Positions 55,830 to 64,000 of a DNA stretch of 64,000 nucleotides are shown here, in pieces. The notes under the pieces were generated by a model. It was not told the DNA's origin and ran no database searches. It was given only the letters and a program-made list of their open reading frames with translations. The DNA comes from Thiomonas sp. FB-6 (GTDB taxonomy: Bacteria > Pseudomonadota > Gammaproteobacteria > Burkholderiales > Burkholderiaceae_C): assembly GCF_000377645.1 (NCBI RefSeq), contig NZ_KB898485.1, forward strand, positions 1-64,000, given 5' to 3'. The first letter of the stretch is position 1, and every line of letters starts with the position of its first letter. Position numbers and translations under genes: made by a program.

Positions 55830-56876
55830 ATGCCCGCCAACGCCGCACTCGCCGCCATGCCACATGAGCCCCGGTCCGTGCTGATCACGGGCGGCACGGG
55901 AAGTTTCGGCAAGGCCTTCGCACGCTTCCTGCTCGAGAACACCGGTGTCGAGCGCCTGATCATCCTGTCGCGCGACGAACTCAAGCAATTCGAGATGCAG
56001 TCCTCGCCCGAGTTCGCCGCGCAGGCGCCGCGCATGCGCTATTTCCTCGGCGACGTGCGCGACCCGGACCGGCTCAAGCACGCCTTCAACTCGGTCGACC
56101 TGGTGGTGCACGCGGCCGCGCTCAAGCAGGTGGTGGCGGCCGAGTACAACCCCATCGAGGCGATCAAGACCAACGTGTTCGGCGCGCAGAACGTGCTGGA
56201 GGCGGCGCTGCACTGCCGCGTGCCGAAGGTCATCGCGCTGAGCACCGACAAGGCGGCAGGTCCGGTCAACCTGTACGGCGCCACCAAGCTGTGCAGCGAC
56301 AAGCTGTTCGTGGCCGCCAACAATTTCGTCGGCGGCGATGCCACGCGCTTCTCGGTGGTGCGCTACGGCAACGTGTTCGGAAGCCGGGGCTCGATCGTCC
56401 CGGTGTTCCTGAACAACCACGCCAAGTGGGACGCCTTCCCGGTCACCGACGCCCAGATGACCCGCTTTTCCCTCACGCTGCGCCAGGGCGTCGAGTTCGT
56501 CTGGCAGTGCCACCGCCAGATGCGCGGCGGCGAGATCTTCGTGCCCCGGCTGCCCTCGTACAAGGTGGTCGACATCTGCGCGGCCATCGACCCCTCCAAG
56601 GACATCCGATTCATCGGCATCCGGCCCGGCGAGAAGGTGCACGAGATCATGATCACCTCCTCCGACATCGCCGCCACCTACGACTGGGAAGGCGGCTTCG
56701 CGATCCTCCCGCCGGACGGCATTCTCAACAAGTACGTACAACGGGACATCGAGGCGGCCGGCTACCTGAAGAACACCTCGCTGTCCACCGAGTACTGTTC
56801 GGGCACCAACACCGACTGGCTCGGACCCGAGCAGTTGCGCACGCTGATCCAGGCCTACGCCGCCGATCCGTCGTGA
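55830..56876 (+). CDS. pseB: UDP-N-acetylglucosamine 4,6-dehydratase (inverting), PseB-type
   Basis: 348 residues. Rossmann motif TGGTGSFG (20-27), catalytic D140-K141 (LSTDKAAGPVNLYGATK) and Y149-x3-K153, and FLGDVRDPDRL are those of PseB/FlaA1. PseB turns UDP-GlcNAc into a 4-keto-6-deoxy-L-altro sugar, the first step to pseudaminic acid, used to glycosylate flagellin in Campylobacter and Helicobacter. The ATG at 55857 (MPHEPRSVLITGG) is nearer the family N-terminus; neither has a good ribosome site. First gene of a tightly packed operon beginning 111 bp behind flgL. Confidence 0.85.
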   Translation: MPANAALAAMPHEPRSVLITGGTGSFGKAFARFLLENTGVERLIILSRDELKQFEMQSSPEFAAQAPRMRYFLGDVRDPDRLKHAFNSVDLVVHAAALKQVVAAEYNPIEAIKTNVFGAQNVLEAALHCRVPKVIALSTDKAAGPVNLYGATKLCSDKLFVAANNFVGGDATRFSVVRYGNVFGSRGSIVPVFLNNHAKWDAFPVTDAQMTRFSLTLRQGVEFVWQCHRQMRGGEIFVPRLPSYKVVDICAAIDPSKDIRFIGIRPGEKVHEIMITSSDIAATYDWEGGFAILPPDGILNKYVQRDIEAAGYLKNTSLSTEYCSGTNTDWLGPEQLRTLIQAYAADPS

Positions 56877-57739
56877 AGCTGCTGATGTTCGGCGCCCGAG
56901 GACGCCTGGGCACCCTCTGCCGCGAAGTGCTCGCGGGCCTGGATCCGGACGCCATCTGCCTGGAGCACCAGCGCGACGGGTCGTTCCTGCGCCGCGTGGG
57001 AGGCGGGCAGGCGATGTCCCGGGTGGAGCGGAGCGAACTCGCCGCGCAGGCGGACTCCGAGCCCTGGGTATTCGTGGACGCCTCGGTCGACCACCGCGGC
57101 ACCGAGGCCCTGCAGCGGCACGAGGCGGACAAGGCCGAGCTGTGCGAGCAACTGGACCGCGCCTCGCTGCTGGGGCGCGCCATCGGTTTCAGCTCCGGCA
57201 TCGCCCACCTGCCGGCGCAGCGCATCCGCGCCGAGCATCCGCACATGCTGGCCTACCGCGAGACCAAGCTGCGCCAGATGGAGCTGTACGAGCGCCTGCG
57301 CTGCCCGGGCTTCCTGCCCTCGATCTTCACCCTCGTGGGGCCGATCACCCACGCCCGGCAGGCCGCGGCCTGGGCGCGCATCCTGGCCGAACGCGTGCGG
57401 GCGCAGGAGCAGACCGTGATCCACGACCCCTTCAGCCGCCGCTTCTGGGTGGACGAGGCGACGGTAGCGCAAGCCCTGTCGGGCTTCCTGCGCGAGCCGC
57501 ACCCGGCCGCGGTGCGGGGCCCGCTGGTCGACGGCTGCTTCTGCCTGGACGACGTGGCGCGCCTGCCGCTGGCCGCGGGCCATCCCGCCCTGCGCTACCG
57601 CGTCGGCGTGTCCGACTCGTGGTGCGTGGGCGATTACGTCTGCGACCACGATTTCCTCCCCGGGCGCGAGCTCGCCGCCTCCCTCGACGCGGCGCTCGCC
57701 CCGCAGACCAGCCCCCCGCCCCATGCCCACCACCTCTGA
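56873..57739 (+). CDS. SDR-type NAD(P)-binding protein of the sugar operon
   Basis: 288 residues. GTG start (56873) overlaps the pseB stop as GTGA. N-terminal VKLLMFGARGRLGTLCREVL is a Rossmann loop (G-x-x-G-x-x-G) and AYRETKLRQMELYERLRCPG contains the YxxxK pattern of SDR enzymes. Between them VFVDASVDHRGTEALQRHEA is unusual. It is probably a sugar-nucleotide reductase or epimerase, but the exact reaction is not evident. Overlaps the next gene by 17 bp. Confidence 0.7.
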   Translation: MKLLMFGARGRLGTLCREVLAGLDPDAICLEHQRDGSFLRRVGGGQAMSRVERSELAAQADSEPWVFVDASVDHRGTEALQRHEADKAELCEQLDRASLLGRAIGFSSGIAHLPAQRIRAEHPHMLAYRETKLRQMELYERLRCPGFLPSIFTLVGPITHARQAAAWARILAERVRAQEQTVIHDPFSRRFWVDEATVAQALSGFLREPHPAAVRGPLVDGCFCLDDVARLPLAAGHPALRYRVGVSDSWCVGDYVCDHDFLPGRELAASLDAALAPQTSPPPHAHHL

Positions 57740-59540
57740 ATTGATCGTCGAACGCCTGGCCGACCTGGGCGTCACGCATTCCTTCGGCGTGGTCGGCGGG
57801 GCGATCATGTTCATCACCGACGCGCTGCGCAAGTGCACCCGCCTGCGCCACGTGTTCACGCATCACGAGCAGGCCGCCGCGATCGCCGCCGAAGCCTTCG
57901 GCAAGATGGAGAACCGGCCCGCGCTGGTGTTCGCCACCGCCGGGCCGGGGGTCACCAACCTCATCACCGGCCTGGCCGACGCCTACATGGATTCGGTGCC
58001 CATGGTGCTGCTGGTGGGCGACGTGCGCAGCACCATCCGCGCCGACTTCGGGCGCCAGCGCTACAGCGCTCCGCAGGAGGTCGACCAGGGCCGCCTGCTG
58101 TCGCCCCTGGTGAAGGAATACCTGTACGTCGAGCCCGGCATGTCCGCCGCGCAGATCATCGCCGCGGTGGACCGCCTGGTGCGCGTCGCCACGCAGGGAC
58201 GCCCGGGGCCCGTGTGCATCGCCCTGCCGCTGGACGCGCAGGGCGTGCAGCACGCGGCCGGGGACCTGCAGGCGCCCGCGCCGGCGAGCCCCGCGCCCGA
58301 GGGCCGTGACCTGGCACCGCGGCTGGCGCCCGTGCTGGAAGCGCTGCGCCGGGCGCGGCGTCCCCTGCTGGTGCTGGGCGCTGGCATCCGCCTGGGGGGC
58401 GCGCGCGAGGCCGTGCGCGAACTCGTGCGCACCGCCGGCCTGCCCTACTGCGTGACCATCGGCGCGGTGGACCTGCAGGACGCCTCCGATCCCCTGTCGG
58501 TGGGCTGCGTCGGCCCCACCTCGCAACGCGCGGCCAACCTGGCCATGCAGGCCGCCGATTGCATCGTCGTGCTGGGCTCCAGCGTCGACCAGAGCGTCAC
58601 CGGATTCAACGTCGAGGCCTGGACCCGGGGACGCGAGATCTACATGGTCAACGTGGATCCCGGCGAGTTCCTGCGCTTCCAGGCTTCCTCGCTGCACCCC
58701 GTCGAGGCCGACGCCCTGGGAGCCTGCCGCGCGCTGCTCGAGGGCCTGCGCGAAGCCCTGGACATCGAGGAGTGGCGCCGCGTGCTGCCGCGCCTGAAGG
58801 CCCTGCTCGGCCCGGATCACGAGCGCGGCCTGCGCACCACCGTGGGCGAAGGCTTCGCCTCGGCCTACGACATCACGCGGCGCCTGTCGCAGTGCCTGCC
58901 GCCGGCCAGCACCGTGGTGCTGGGCATCTCGCTGGACGCGCACTCCGTGTTCAATGCCTTCGAGGTGGGGCGCGACCAGCGCATCCTGGTCAGCCGCAAT
59001 CTCGGCCCCATGGGGTGGGACCTGCCGGCCGCGATCGGCGCCGCGCACGCGCGCGACCCCGCGGGCGGGCTGTACCTGCTCACCGGCGACGGCAGCCTGA
59101 TGCTGAACCTGCAGGAACTCGCGGTGGTGGCGGGCCAGAAGCTCCCGCTGTGCATCGTGGTGTTCAACAACGACGGTTACGTGTCCATCCGCACCACCCA
59201 GCGCAACTTCTTCGCCGAGTCGGTGTTCGGCTGCGACTCCGCCTCCGGGCTGCACATGCCGCAGTTGCACAAGGTCGCTCCGGCCTTCGGCCTGGACTAC
59301 CACCGCGTGGACCGCCCCGAACAGGTGGACGCCCTCGTCGATCTGCACCGGCGCTCGCCGGCGCCTCGCCTGGTGGAGTGCATGCTGGACCCGGGCCAGC
59401 TGCGCGAGCCCCGGCTGGTGTCGCGCGTGGAGAACGGGCGCTTCATCTCGCCCACGCTGGCCGACATGACGCCCAGGCTCGACGCCGCCACGCGCGCGCG
59501 CATCGTCGAGTGGCTGCCCTCGCTGGCCGAAAGTCTCTGA
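57723..59540 (+). CDS. ThDP-dependent acetolactate-synthase-like enzyme
   Basis: 605 residues with all three domains of the family. The ThDP-activating Glu49 is in FTHHEQAAAIAAEAFGK. AHAS-type ATAGPGVTNLITGLADAYMD follows. The ThDP/Mg motif is GDGSLMLNLQEL...FNNDGY (GDG ~455, NN 482-483). Housekeeping AHAS is an unlikely role because no small subunit is near and the operon is for sugars. YerE of Yersinia, an AHAS-related enzyme that adds a two-carbon branch from pyruvate to a CDP-keto-sugar, is a plausible analogue, especially as a CDP-glucose enzyme gene lies downstream. That function is inference. Confidence 0.8.
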   Translation: MPTTSELIVERLADLGVTHSFGVVGGAIMFITDALRKCTRLRHVFTHHEQAAAIAAEAFGKMENRPALVFATAGPGVTNLITGLADAYMDSVPMVLLVGDVRSTIRADFGRQRYSAPQEVDQGRLLSPLVKEYLYVEPGMSAAQIIAAVDRLVRVATQGRPGPVCIALPLDAQGVQHAAGDLQAPAPASPAPEGRDLAPRLAPVLEALRRARRPLLVLGAGIRLGGAREAVRELVRTAGLPYCVTIGAVDLQDASDPLSVGCVGPTSQRAANLAMQAADCIVVLGSSVDQSVTGFNVEAWTRGREIYMVNVDPGEFLRFQASSLHPVEADALGACRALLEGLREALDIEEWRRVLPRLKALLGPDHERGLRTTVGEGFASAYDITRRLSQCLPPASTVVLGISLDAHSVFNAFEVGRDQRILVSRNLGPMGWDLPAAIGAAHARDPAGGLYLLTGDGSLMLNLQELAVVAGQKLPLCIVVFNNDGYVSIRTTQRNFFAESVFGCDSASGLHMPQLHKVAPAFGLDYHRVDRPEQVDALVDLHRRSPAPRLVECMLDPGQLREPRLVSRVENGRFISPTLADMTPRLDAATRARIVEWLPSLAESL

Positions 59541-59549
59541 GCCGCCGTC

Positions 59550-60407
59550 ATGCGCATTCTCGTGTTCGGCGCCTCGGGACTGCTGGGCTCCTTCCTGCTT
59601 CCGCATCTCGCGCGCTCCGGCCACGAGGTGATCGCCTTTCGCCGCCAGCCCGGCGCGGCGGGCGACGCGCGCGGCCTGGAGGCCCAGTTCGCCCATGCCA
59701 TCGACGAGGCCAGGCCGCAGGGCGTGGTCAACCTCATCGCCTTGACGCAGGTGGACGCCTGCGAGGACGACCTGGCGCTGGCCAGCCTGCTCAACGCGCA
59801 GGTTCCCGAGATGCTCAGCCGCCTGCTCGGGCGCGTCCCCGGCAGCTTCCTGCTGCACGTTTCCACCGACCAGCTCTACGGCACCGCCGGCCCGCACCCG
59901 GAGGAGGATTTCCATCCCCTCAACGTGTACGCGCTGACCAAGTACCACGGCGAGTTTCCGGTGCTGGAGCGCGGCGGCTGCGTGCTGCGCACCAATTTCT
60001 TCGGGCGCAGCCCCACGCCGGCGCGCGCCAGCCTGTCCGACTGGATCCTGGGCGAGGTGGCCAAGGGCGCCACGGTGCCGGTGTTCGACGACGTGCTGTT
60101 CTCGCCCCTGGGCCTGCACACCCTGTCGCGCACCATCGAGGCGCTGCTGCTGCGGCGCGTGGCCGGGCTGTTCAACGCGGGCTCGGCGCAGCAAGGCCTG
60201 TCCAAGGCCGATTTCGCCGCGCTGCTGTGCCGGCACCTGGGCCTGAGCGGCGCGCGCCTGGAGCCGCGCAGCATCGAGCGGCTCGCGCTGCGCGCGCCGC
60301 GCCCCAGGGACATGCGCATGCGATCGGCGCGCCTGGCCGACGCCCTTGCCTGGCAGGTTCCCGACATCCACGAGGAGATCGAGCATGAATACCCCGCCGC
60401 CCATTGA
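59550..60407 (+). CDS. RmlD-like sugar-nucleotide reductase / NAD-dependent epimerase
   Basis: 285 residues. N-terminal MRILVFGASGLLGSFLLPHL is the NAD(P) loop. LNLIALTQVDACEDD-type and LHVSTDQLYGTAGPHPEEDF, LNVYALTKYHGE (YxxxK) follow the dTDP-4-dehydrorhamnose reductase pattern. It would reduce a 4-keto-6-deoxy sugar nucleotide. 9 bp after the ThDP enzyme gene; overlaps the next gene by 23 bp. Confidence 0.8.
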   Translation: MRILVFGASGLLGSFLLPHLARSGHEVIAFRRQPGAAGDARGLEAQFAHAIDEARPQGVVNLIALTQVDACEDDLALASLLNAQVPEMLSRLLGRVPGSFLLHVSTDQLYGTAGPHPEEDFHPLNVYALTKYHGEFPVLERGGCVLRTNFFGRSPTPARASLSDWILGEVAKGATVPVFDDVLFSPLGLHTLSRTIEALLLRRVAGLFNAGSAQQGLSKADFAALLCRHLGLSGARLEPRSIERLALRAPRPRDMRMRSARLADALAWQVPDIHEEIEHEYPAAH

Positions 60408-61479
60408 CTATCGGCGCAGTTTTCGCATCGGGTCCCGCGAGGTGGGGGAAGGCTCCCCCGTGTACTTCATCGCCGACATCGCGGCCAACCACGACGGCGA
60501 CCTGGAGCGCGCGAAGGACCTGATCCGGCTGGCCGCCGAGGCCGGCGCGGACGCCGCGAAGTTCCAGCATTTCGCGGCGTCCACGATCATCAGCGACTTC
60601 GAGTTCGCCGCCATGCGCTCCGGCCTGAGCCACCAGGCCACGTGGAAAAAGAGCGTGTACCAGGTGTACGAGGAAGCGTCGTTGAACCTGGAGTGGACGC
60701 GCGAGCTCAAGGCCGCCTGCGAGGCCTGCGGCATCGAGTTCATGACCAGCCCCTATGCCTTCGACCTGGTCGATGCCGTGGACGGCTTTCTCAACGCCTA
60801 CAAGATCGGCTCGGGCGACATCACCTGGACGGCCATGCTCGAGTACATCGCCGGCAAGCGCAAGCCGGTGTTCCTGGCCACCGGGGCGTCGACCCTGGAC
60901 GAGGTGGCCCAGGCGGTGGAGGCGATCGCGCGCATTCACCCGGAGGTGTGCGTGATGCAATGCAACACCAACTACACCGGCAGCATCGAGAACTTCGACC
61001 ATCTGCATCTGCGCGTGCTGGCCACGTACCGCGAGATGTTCCCCGGCGCGGTGCTCGGCCTGAGCGACCACACGCCGGGCCACGCCGCGGTGCTGGGCGC
61101 GGTGGCGCTGGGCGCCAAGGCCGTCGAGAAACACTTCACCGACGACAACGGGCGCGAGGGCCCCGACCATCGCTTCTCCATGACCCCGCGCGACTGGAGG
61201 GACATGGTCGAGCGCACGCGCGAACTGGAACGCGCGCTGGGCGCCGGCATCAAGCGCGTCGAGCCCAACGAACGCCAGACCGTGGTGATCCAGCGCCGCT
61301 CGCTGTGCGCGGCGCAGGCGCTGGAGCCGGGACACACCCTGCGCGAACAGGACCTGGTGGCCCTGCGCCCCTGCCCCGCCGACGCCTTCACGCCCGCGCA
61401 GGCGGCGCAGCTCGTGGGCCGCTTGGTGGCCCAGCCGGTGCAGGCCGGCGAAGCGCTGCGCCAGCGCCACCTGCGATGA
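60385..61479 (+). CDS. neuB: NeuB-family nonulosonate synthase (sialic/pseudaminic/legionaminic acid synthase)
   Basis: 364 residues from ATG 60385 (ribosome site GGAG). PVYFIADIAANHDGDLERAK, KIGSGDITWTAMLEYIAGKR, FLATGASTLDEVAQAV, and LGLSDHTPGHAAVLGAVALG-AKAVEKHFTDDNGREGPDH are typical of NeuB/PseI/LegI. A C-terminal SAF/antifreeze-like domain follows (RRSLCAAQALEPGHTLREQD). It condenses phosphoenolpyruvate with a six-carbon amino sugar. With PseB nearby, pseudaminic acid is possible, but PseC, PseF, PseG and PseH are not in the window. Confidence 0.9.
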   Translation: MNTPPPIDYRRSFRIGSREVGEGSPVYFIADIAANHDGDLERAKDLIRLAAEAGADAAKFQHFAASTIISDFEFAAMRSGLSHQATWKKSVYQVYEEASLNLEWTRELKAACEACGIEFMTSPYAFDLVDAVDGFLNAYKIGSGDITWTAMLEYIAGKRKPVFLATGASTLDEVAQAVEAIARIHPEVCVMQCNTNYTGSIENFDHLHLRVLATYREMFPGAVLGLSDHTPGHAAVLGAVALGAKAVEKHFTDDNGREGPDHRFSMTPRDWRDMVERTRELERALGAGIKRVEPNERQTVVIQRRSLCAAQALEPGHTLREQDLVALRPCPADAFTPAQAAQLVGRLVAQPVQAGEALRQRHLR

Positions 61480-62147
61480 GCCAGGCGCGGGCGCGGCCCG
61501 AGGTGGCCCTGGTGATTCCCGCATTCAACGAGGCCGCGACCATCGCCGAGGTGGTGGGCTGGGCGCGGGAATTCGGGCAGGTGATCGTGGTCGACGACGC
61601 CTCGAGCGACGCCACCGCGCAACGCGCCGAGCAGGCCGGCGCCCAGGTGCTGCGCGCACCGGCCAACCGCGGCTACGAGGCTTCGCTGAGCGCCGGGTTC
61701 GAGGCCGCACGGACGCTGGGGGCGCGCTATTGCGTGACCCTGGACGCCGACGGCCAGCATCCGCGCGAGGCGGTGGCCGCGGTCTGCGAAGGCCTGCTCG
61801 GGGGCGCCGACGTGGTGGTCGGCGTGCGCGACCGGCGCCAGCGCCTGGCCGAGCACGTCGCTGCGGTGTGCGGGCGCCTGCTCTGGGACATCTCCGACCC
61901 CTTCTCCGGGCTCAAGGGCTACCAGCTCGGCGCCTTCGATCCCAAACAACCCTTTGACAGCCACCGCATGGTCGGCTGCGAATTGCTGGCACGCTGCCTG
62001 CGGCGCCGCGGCCGCGTCGTCCAGGTTCCGATCCGCACACGCGAGCGTCTCGACGCCCCGCGCTTCGGCTCCTCGCTGCGCGCGAACCTGCGCCTGCTGC
62101 GCGCGCTGGCCTGGATGCTGCTGTTGTACGCTGGAATCCCCGCATGA
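61476..62147 (+). CDS. Glycosyltransferase family 2 (DPM1-like)
   Basis: 223 residues. [40 protein letters not shown], and [19 protein letters not shown] (the DxD-type DAD) are GT2 signatures. [20 protein letters not shown] resembles polyprenyl-phosphate sugar transferases. The C-terminus has one hydrophobic patch ([17 protein letters not shown]). ATG overlaps the neuB stop (ATGA). Confidence 0.87.
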   Translation: MSQARARPEVALVIPAFNEAATIAEVVGWAREFGQVIVVDDASSDATAQRAEQAGAQVLRAPANRGYEASLSAGFEAARTLGARYCVTLDADGQHPREAVAAVCEGLLGGADVVVGVRDRRQRLAEHVAAVCGRLLWDISDPFSGLKGYQLGAFDPKQPFDSHRMVGCELLARCLRRRGRVVQVPIRTRERLDAPRFGSSLRANLRLLRALAWMLLLYAGIPA

Positions 62148-62199
62148 CCCACGCGCGCCGCTGCCCGGCCGGCAAGGCCGCGACTCCAGGAGTTCCCCG

Positions 62200-62973
62200 A
62201 TGAAAGCAGTGATACTGGCCGGCGGCCTGGGCACCCGGCTGAGCGAGGAAACCCAGTTGCGCCCCAAGCCGATGGTGGAGATCGGGGGCAAGCCGATCCT
62301 CTGGCACATCATGAAGTCCTATTCCGCCCACGGCATCCACGACTTCGTGATCTGCTGCGGCTATAAGGGCTACGTGATCAAGGAATATTTCGCCAATTAT
62401 TTCCTGCACATGTCCGACGTTACGCTGGACATGCGCAGCAACTCCATGCACGTGCACAACCGGCGCGCCGAACCCTGGCGCGTCACCCTGCTCGACACGG
62501 GCGAGGACTCCATGACCGGCGGGCGCTTGCTGCGCGCGGCCGAGCACCTGGCGGACCAGTCCGACTTCTGTTTCACCTACGGCGACGGCCTCAGCGACGT
62601 GGACATCGGTGCCACCATCGCCTTCCACCGCGCGCACGGCAAGGCCGCCACGCTGACCGCCACCTACCCGCCCGGCCGCTTCGGCGCGCTGGAACTGGAG
62701 GGCCAGCGGGTGAGCAGTTTCACGGAAAAGCCCAAGGGCGACGGCGGCACCATCAACGGCGGCTTTTTCGTGCTCAGCCCGCGCGTGTTCGACTACATCG
62801 CCGGCGACGCCACGGCCTGGGAGCAGGAACCCCTGGCCGGGCTGGCGCGCGACGGCGAACTCATGGCGTACCGGCACGAAGGCTTCTGGCACCCGATGGA
62901 CACCCTGCGCGACAAGAACCTGCTGGAAGACCTGTGGCGCAGCGGCAAGGCTCCCTGGAAATCCTGGGACTGA
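62200..62973 (+). CDS. rfbF: Glucose-1-phosphate cytidylyltransferase
   Basis: 257 residues, the exact family size. [60 protein letters not shown], and later [20 protein letters not shown]-type ([20 protein letters not shown]) are diagnostic for RfbF/DdhA. It makes CDP-glucose, precursor of 3,6-dideoxyhexoses and of branched sugars such as yersiniose. Ribosome site AGGAG before ATG. The next step, CDP-glucose 4,6-dehydratase, is not in the window and may lie beyond the right edge. Confidence 0.94.
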   Translation: MKAVILAGGLGTRLSEETQLRPKPMVEIGGKPILWHIMKSYSAHGIHDFVICCGYKGYVIKEYFANYFLHMSDVTLDMRSNSMHVHNRRAEPWRVTLLDTGEDSMTGGRLLRAAEHLADQSDFCFTYGDGLSDVDIGATIAFHRAHGKAATLTATYPPGRFGALELEGQRVSSFTEKPKGDGGTINGGFFVLSPRVFDYIAGDATAWEQEPLAGLARDGELMAYRHEGFWHPMDTLRDKNLLEDLWRSGKAPWKSWD

Positions 62974-63015
62974 CCCGAGGCGATGCCCTCCCCCTTTCAC
63001 GAACCGATTCCGTCC

Positions 63016-64000
63016 ATGACCTTCGACAGCATCGCGCTCGCACGACACCGCCATCCGTACTACGTCTTCGCGCCCGCCTATTCCCGCACCTCGGCGGGCA
63101 TCCGGGTCATGCACACCCTGTGCCATGCGCTCAACCGCATCGGCGAGCAGGCCTTCCTGGTGCTGCCCCCGCTGCCGCAGCCGGAGACCGGCGTGCACCC
63201 GGACCTGGTCACGCCGCTGCTGACGCGCTGGCGTCTCGAACAGGACTTCCGGGCCGGCCGCACCCCGGTGTTCGTGTACCCCGAGACCCTGCGCGGCAAC
63301 CCCTTCCAGGCACCCTTCGTCGCGCGCTACGTGCTCAACACTCCCGGCGCGCTGGGCGGCGATGCCAGCTTCCCGGCGAGCGAGTACTGCATGTCCTACA
63401 CCGCCGGCCTCGGCCGCATGGTGCCGGGCATTCGCCAGACCCTGTACCTGCCGGCCTCCGATCCCAACCTGTTCCAGCCTCCGGCGCGCGAGCAGCGCTC
63501 GGGCACCTGCTTGTACGCCGGCAAGTACCAGCACATCCACGGCGGCAAGCTGTTCGACATCAGCAAGGACAGCGTGGAGATCATCAGCAACCTGGGCGGC
63601 ATCCGCAATCCGGAAAAGCCGATGCAGACCCAGGCGGAACTGGTGGAGCTGTTCCAGCGCTCGGAATTGCTGTACTGCTACGAACCCTCGTCGCTGGCGC
63701 TGGAGGCCATGCTCTGCGGCTGCCCGGTGGTGTTCCTGCCCAACCCCCACTTCCAGCAATCCTTCCACTCGGATGAGCTGGGCGACGACGGCTGGGCCTG
63801 GGGTGCCGAGCCGGAGCTGATCGAGCGCGCGCGCCGCAGCGTGCACCGCGTGCGCGAGCGCTACCTGGACAATTTCGCCCGCTTCGAGGAGCAGCTGCGC
63901 GCCTTCGTCGACGCCACGCAGGCCGCCGTGCGCGAGCTGCCCTACCGCAGCGCCTGCAACGTCGCGCATCTGCCCCAGCTGGCGAGCGCCCAGCCCCCCC
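63016..64000 (+). CDS. Glycosyltransferase-like protein, truncated by the window edge
   Basis: Open from ATG 63016 (MTFDSIALARHRHPYYVFAP) to the last base with no stop, 328 codons seen. The GT-B-like C-terminal pattern is visible (CYEPSSLALEAMLCGCPVVF, LPNPHFQQSFHSDELGDDGW). The N-terminal half holds SAGIRVMHTLCHALNRIGEQ, a typical donor/acceptor domain start. It continues past the window, so length and exact family are unknown. 42 bp after rfbF, same operon. Confidence 0.72.
   Translation, partial: MTFDSIALARHRHPYYVFAPAYSRTSAGIRVMHTLCHALNRIGEQAFLVLPPLPQPETGVHPDLVTPLLTRWRLEQDFRAGRTPVFVYPETLRGNPFQAPFVARYVLNTPGALGGDASFPASEYCMSYTAGLGRMVPGIRQTLYLPASDPNLFQPPAREQRSGTCLYAGKYQHIHGGKLFDISKDSVEIISNLGGIRNPEKPMQTQAELVELFQRSELLYCYEPSSLALEAMLCGCPVVFLPNPHFQQSFHSDELGDDGWAWGAEPELIERARRSVHRVRERYLDNFARFEEQLRAFVDATQAAVRELPYRSACNVAHLPQLASAQPP

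Noticed and set aside
57432-60404. Very long minus-strand ORF (990 codons) opposite the ThDP and RmlD-like genes
   Set aside because: Its product is Arg/Gly/His/Gln-rich with no domain, and the plus strand carries clear enzymes. It is a high-GC antisense shadow.

Overview
The window is about 70% GC by eye. It reads like the chromosome of a motile Gram-negative betaproteobacterium, most likely Burkholderiales. Pointers are the Burkholderiales-type trimeric porin, the etfBA-acyl-CoA dehydrogenase block, the PA2778/PA2779 pair and the general gene style. Genus cannot be fixed from sequence alone. I see no rRNA, tRNA, CRISPR array, prophage or insertion sequence. Almost all DNA is coding; the only gene-free stretch above 300 bp is the flgA/flgB divergent region (44221-44573).

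Left third (1-20000), general metabolism and envelope: FAD-linked oxidase and WrbA-type flavoprotein, YihY membrane protein, beta-carbonic anhydrase with a small partner gene, porin, then a leftward fatty-acid block (etfB, etfA, acyl-CoA dehydrogenase, nitronate monooxygenase) behind a promoter with a TetR-type palindrome. Next come an MscS channel, an enoyl-CoA hydratase and a histone-deacetylase-like hydrolase, followed by a rightward MoxR / DUF58 / transglutaminase set and a PA2779-PA2778 pair.

Middle (20000-55720), a large flagellar region. The leftward arm holds fliE-F-G-H-I-J-K-M-N, two short sigma-54 activators (FleQ/FlrA-like and FlrC-like), a SPOR protein, motD, a PilZ-like protein, fliS, fliD, flaG and fliC. 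The rightward arm is flgB to flgL, with flgA divergent from flgB. Four strong sigma-54 (-24/-12) sites can be read directly: before fliE, flgA, flgB and a diguanylate cyclase gene. A sigma-28-like site precedes fliC. GTCA-N6-TGAC boxes resembling FleQ sites lie near three flagellar transcription units. fliL, fliOPQR, motC, flhF/flhG and a CheA kinase are not in the window.

Between fliC and flgA lies the most unusual part (38982-43296): a translationally coupled, sigma-54-driven operon encoding a diguanylate cyclase, a HPt-like/CheW-like fusion with no kinase core and with Glu where the phospho-accepting His should be, a second CheW-like protein, and a membrane protein with an eroded chemoreceptor hairpin tip. 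I read it as a kinase-less chemosensory-like module coupled to c-di-GMP.

Right end (55830-64000): a tightly packed sugar operon behind flgL, with a PseB-type dehydratase, an SDR protein, a ThDP-dependent acetolactate-synthase-like enzyme, an RmlD-like reductase, a NeuB-family synthase, a GT2, a glucose-1-phosphate cytidylyltransferase and a glycosyltransferase cut by the window edge. Its place next to the flagellar genes suggests flagellin or surface glycosylation. A further recurring pattern is short GC-rich repeats placed directly behind stop codons.
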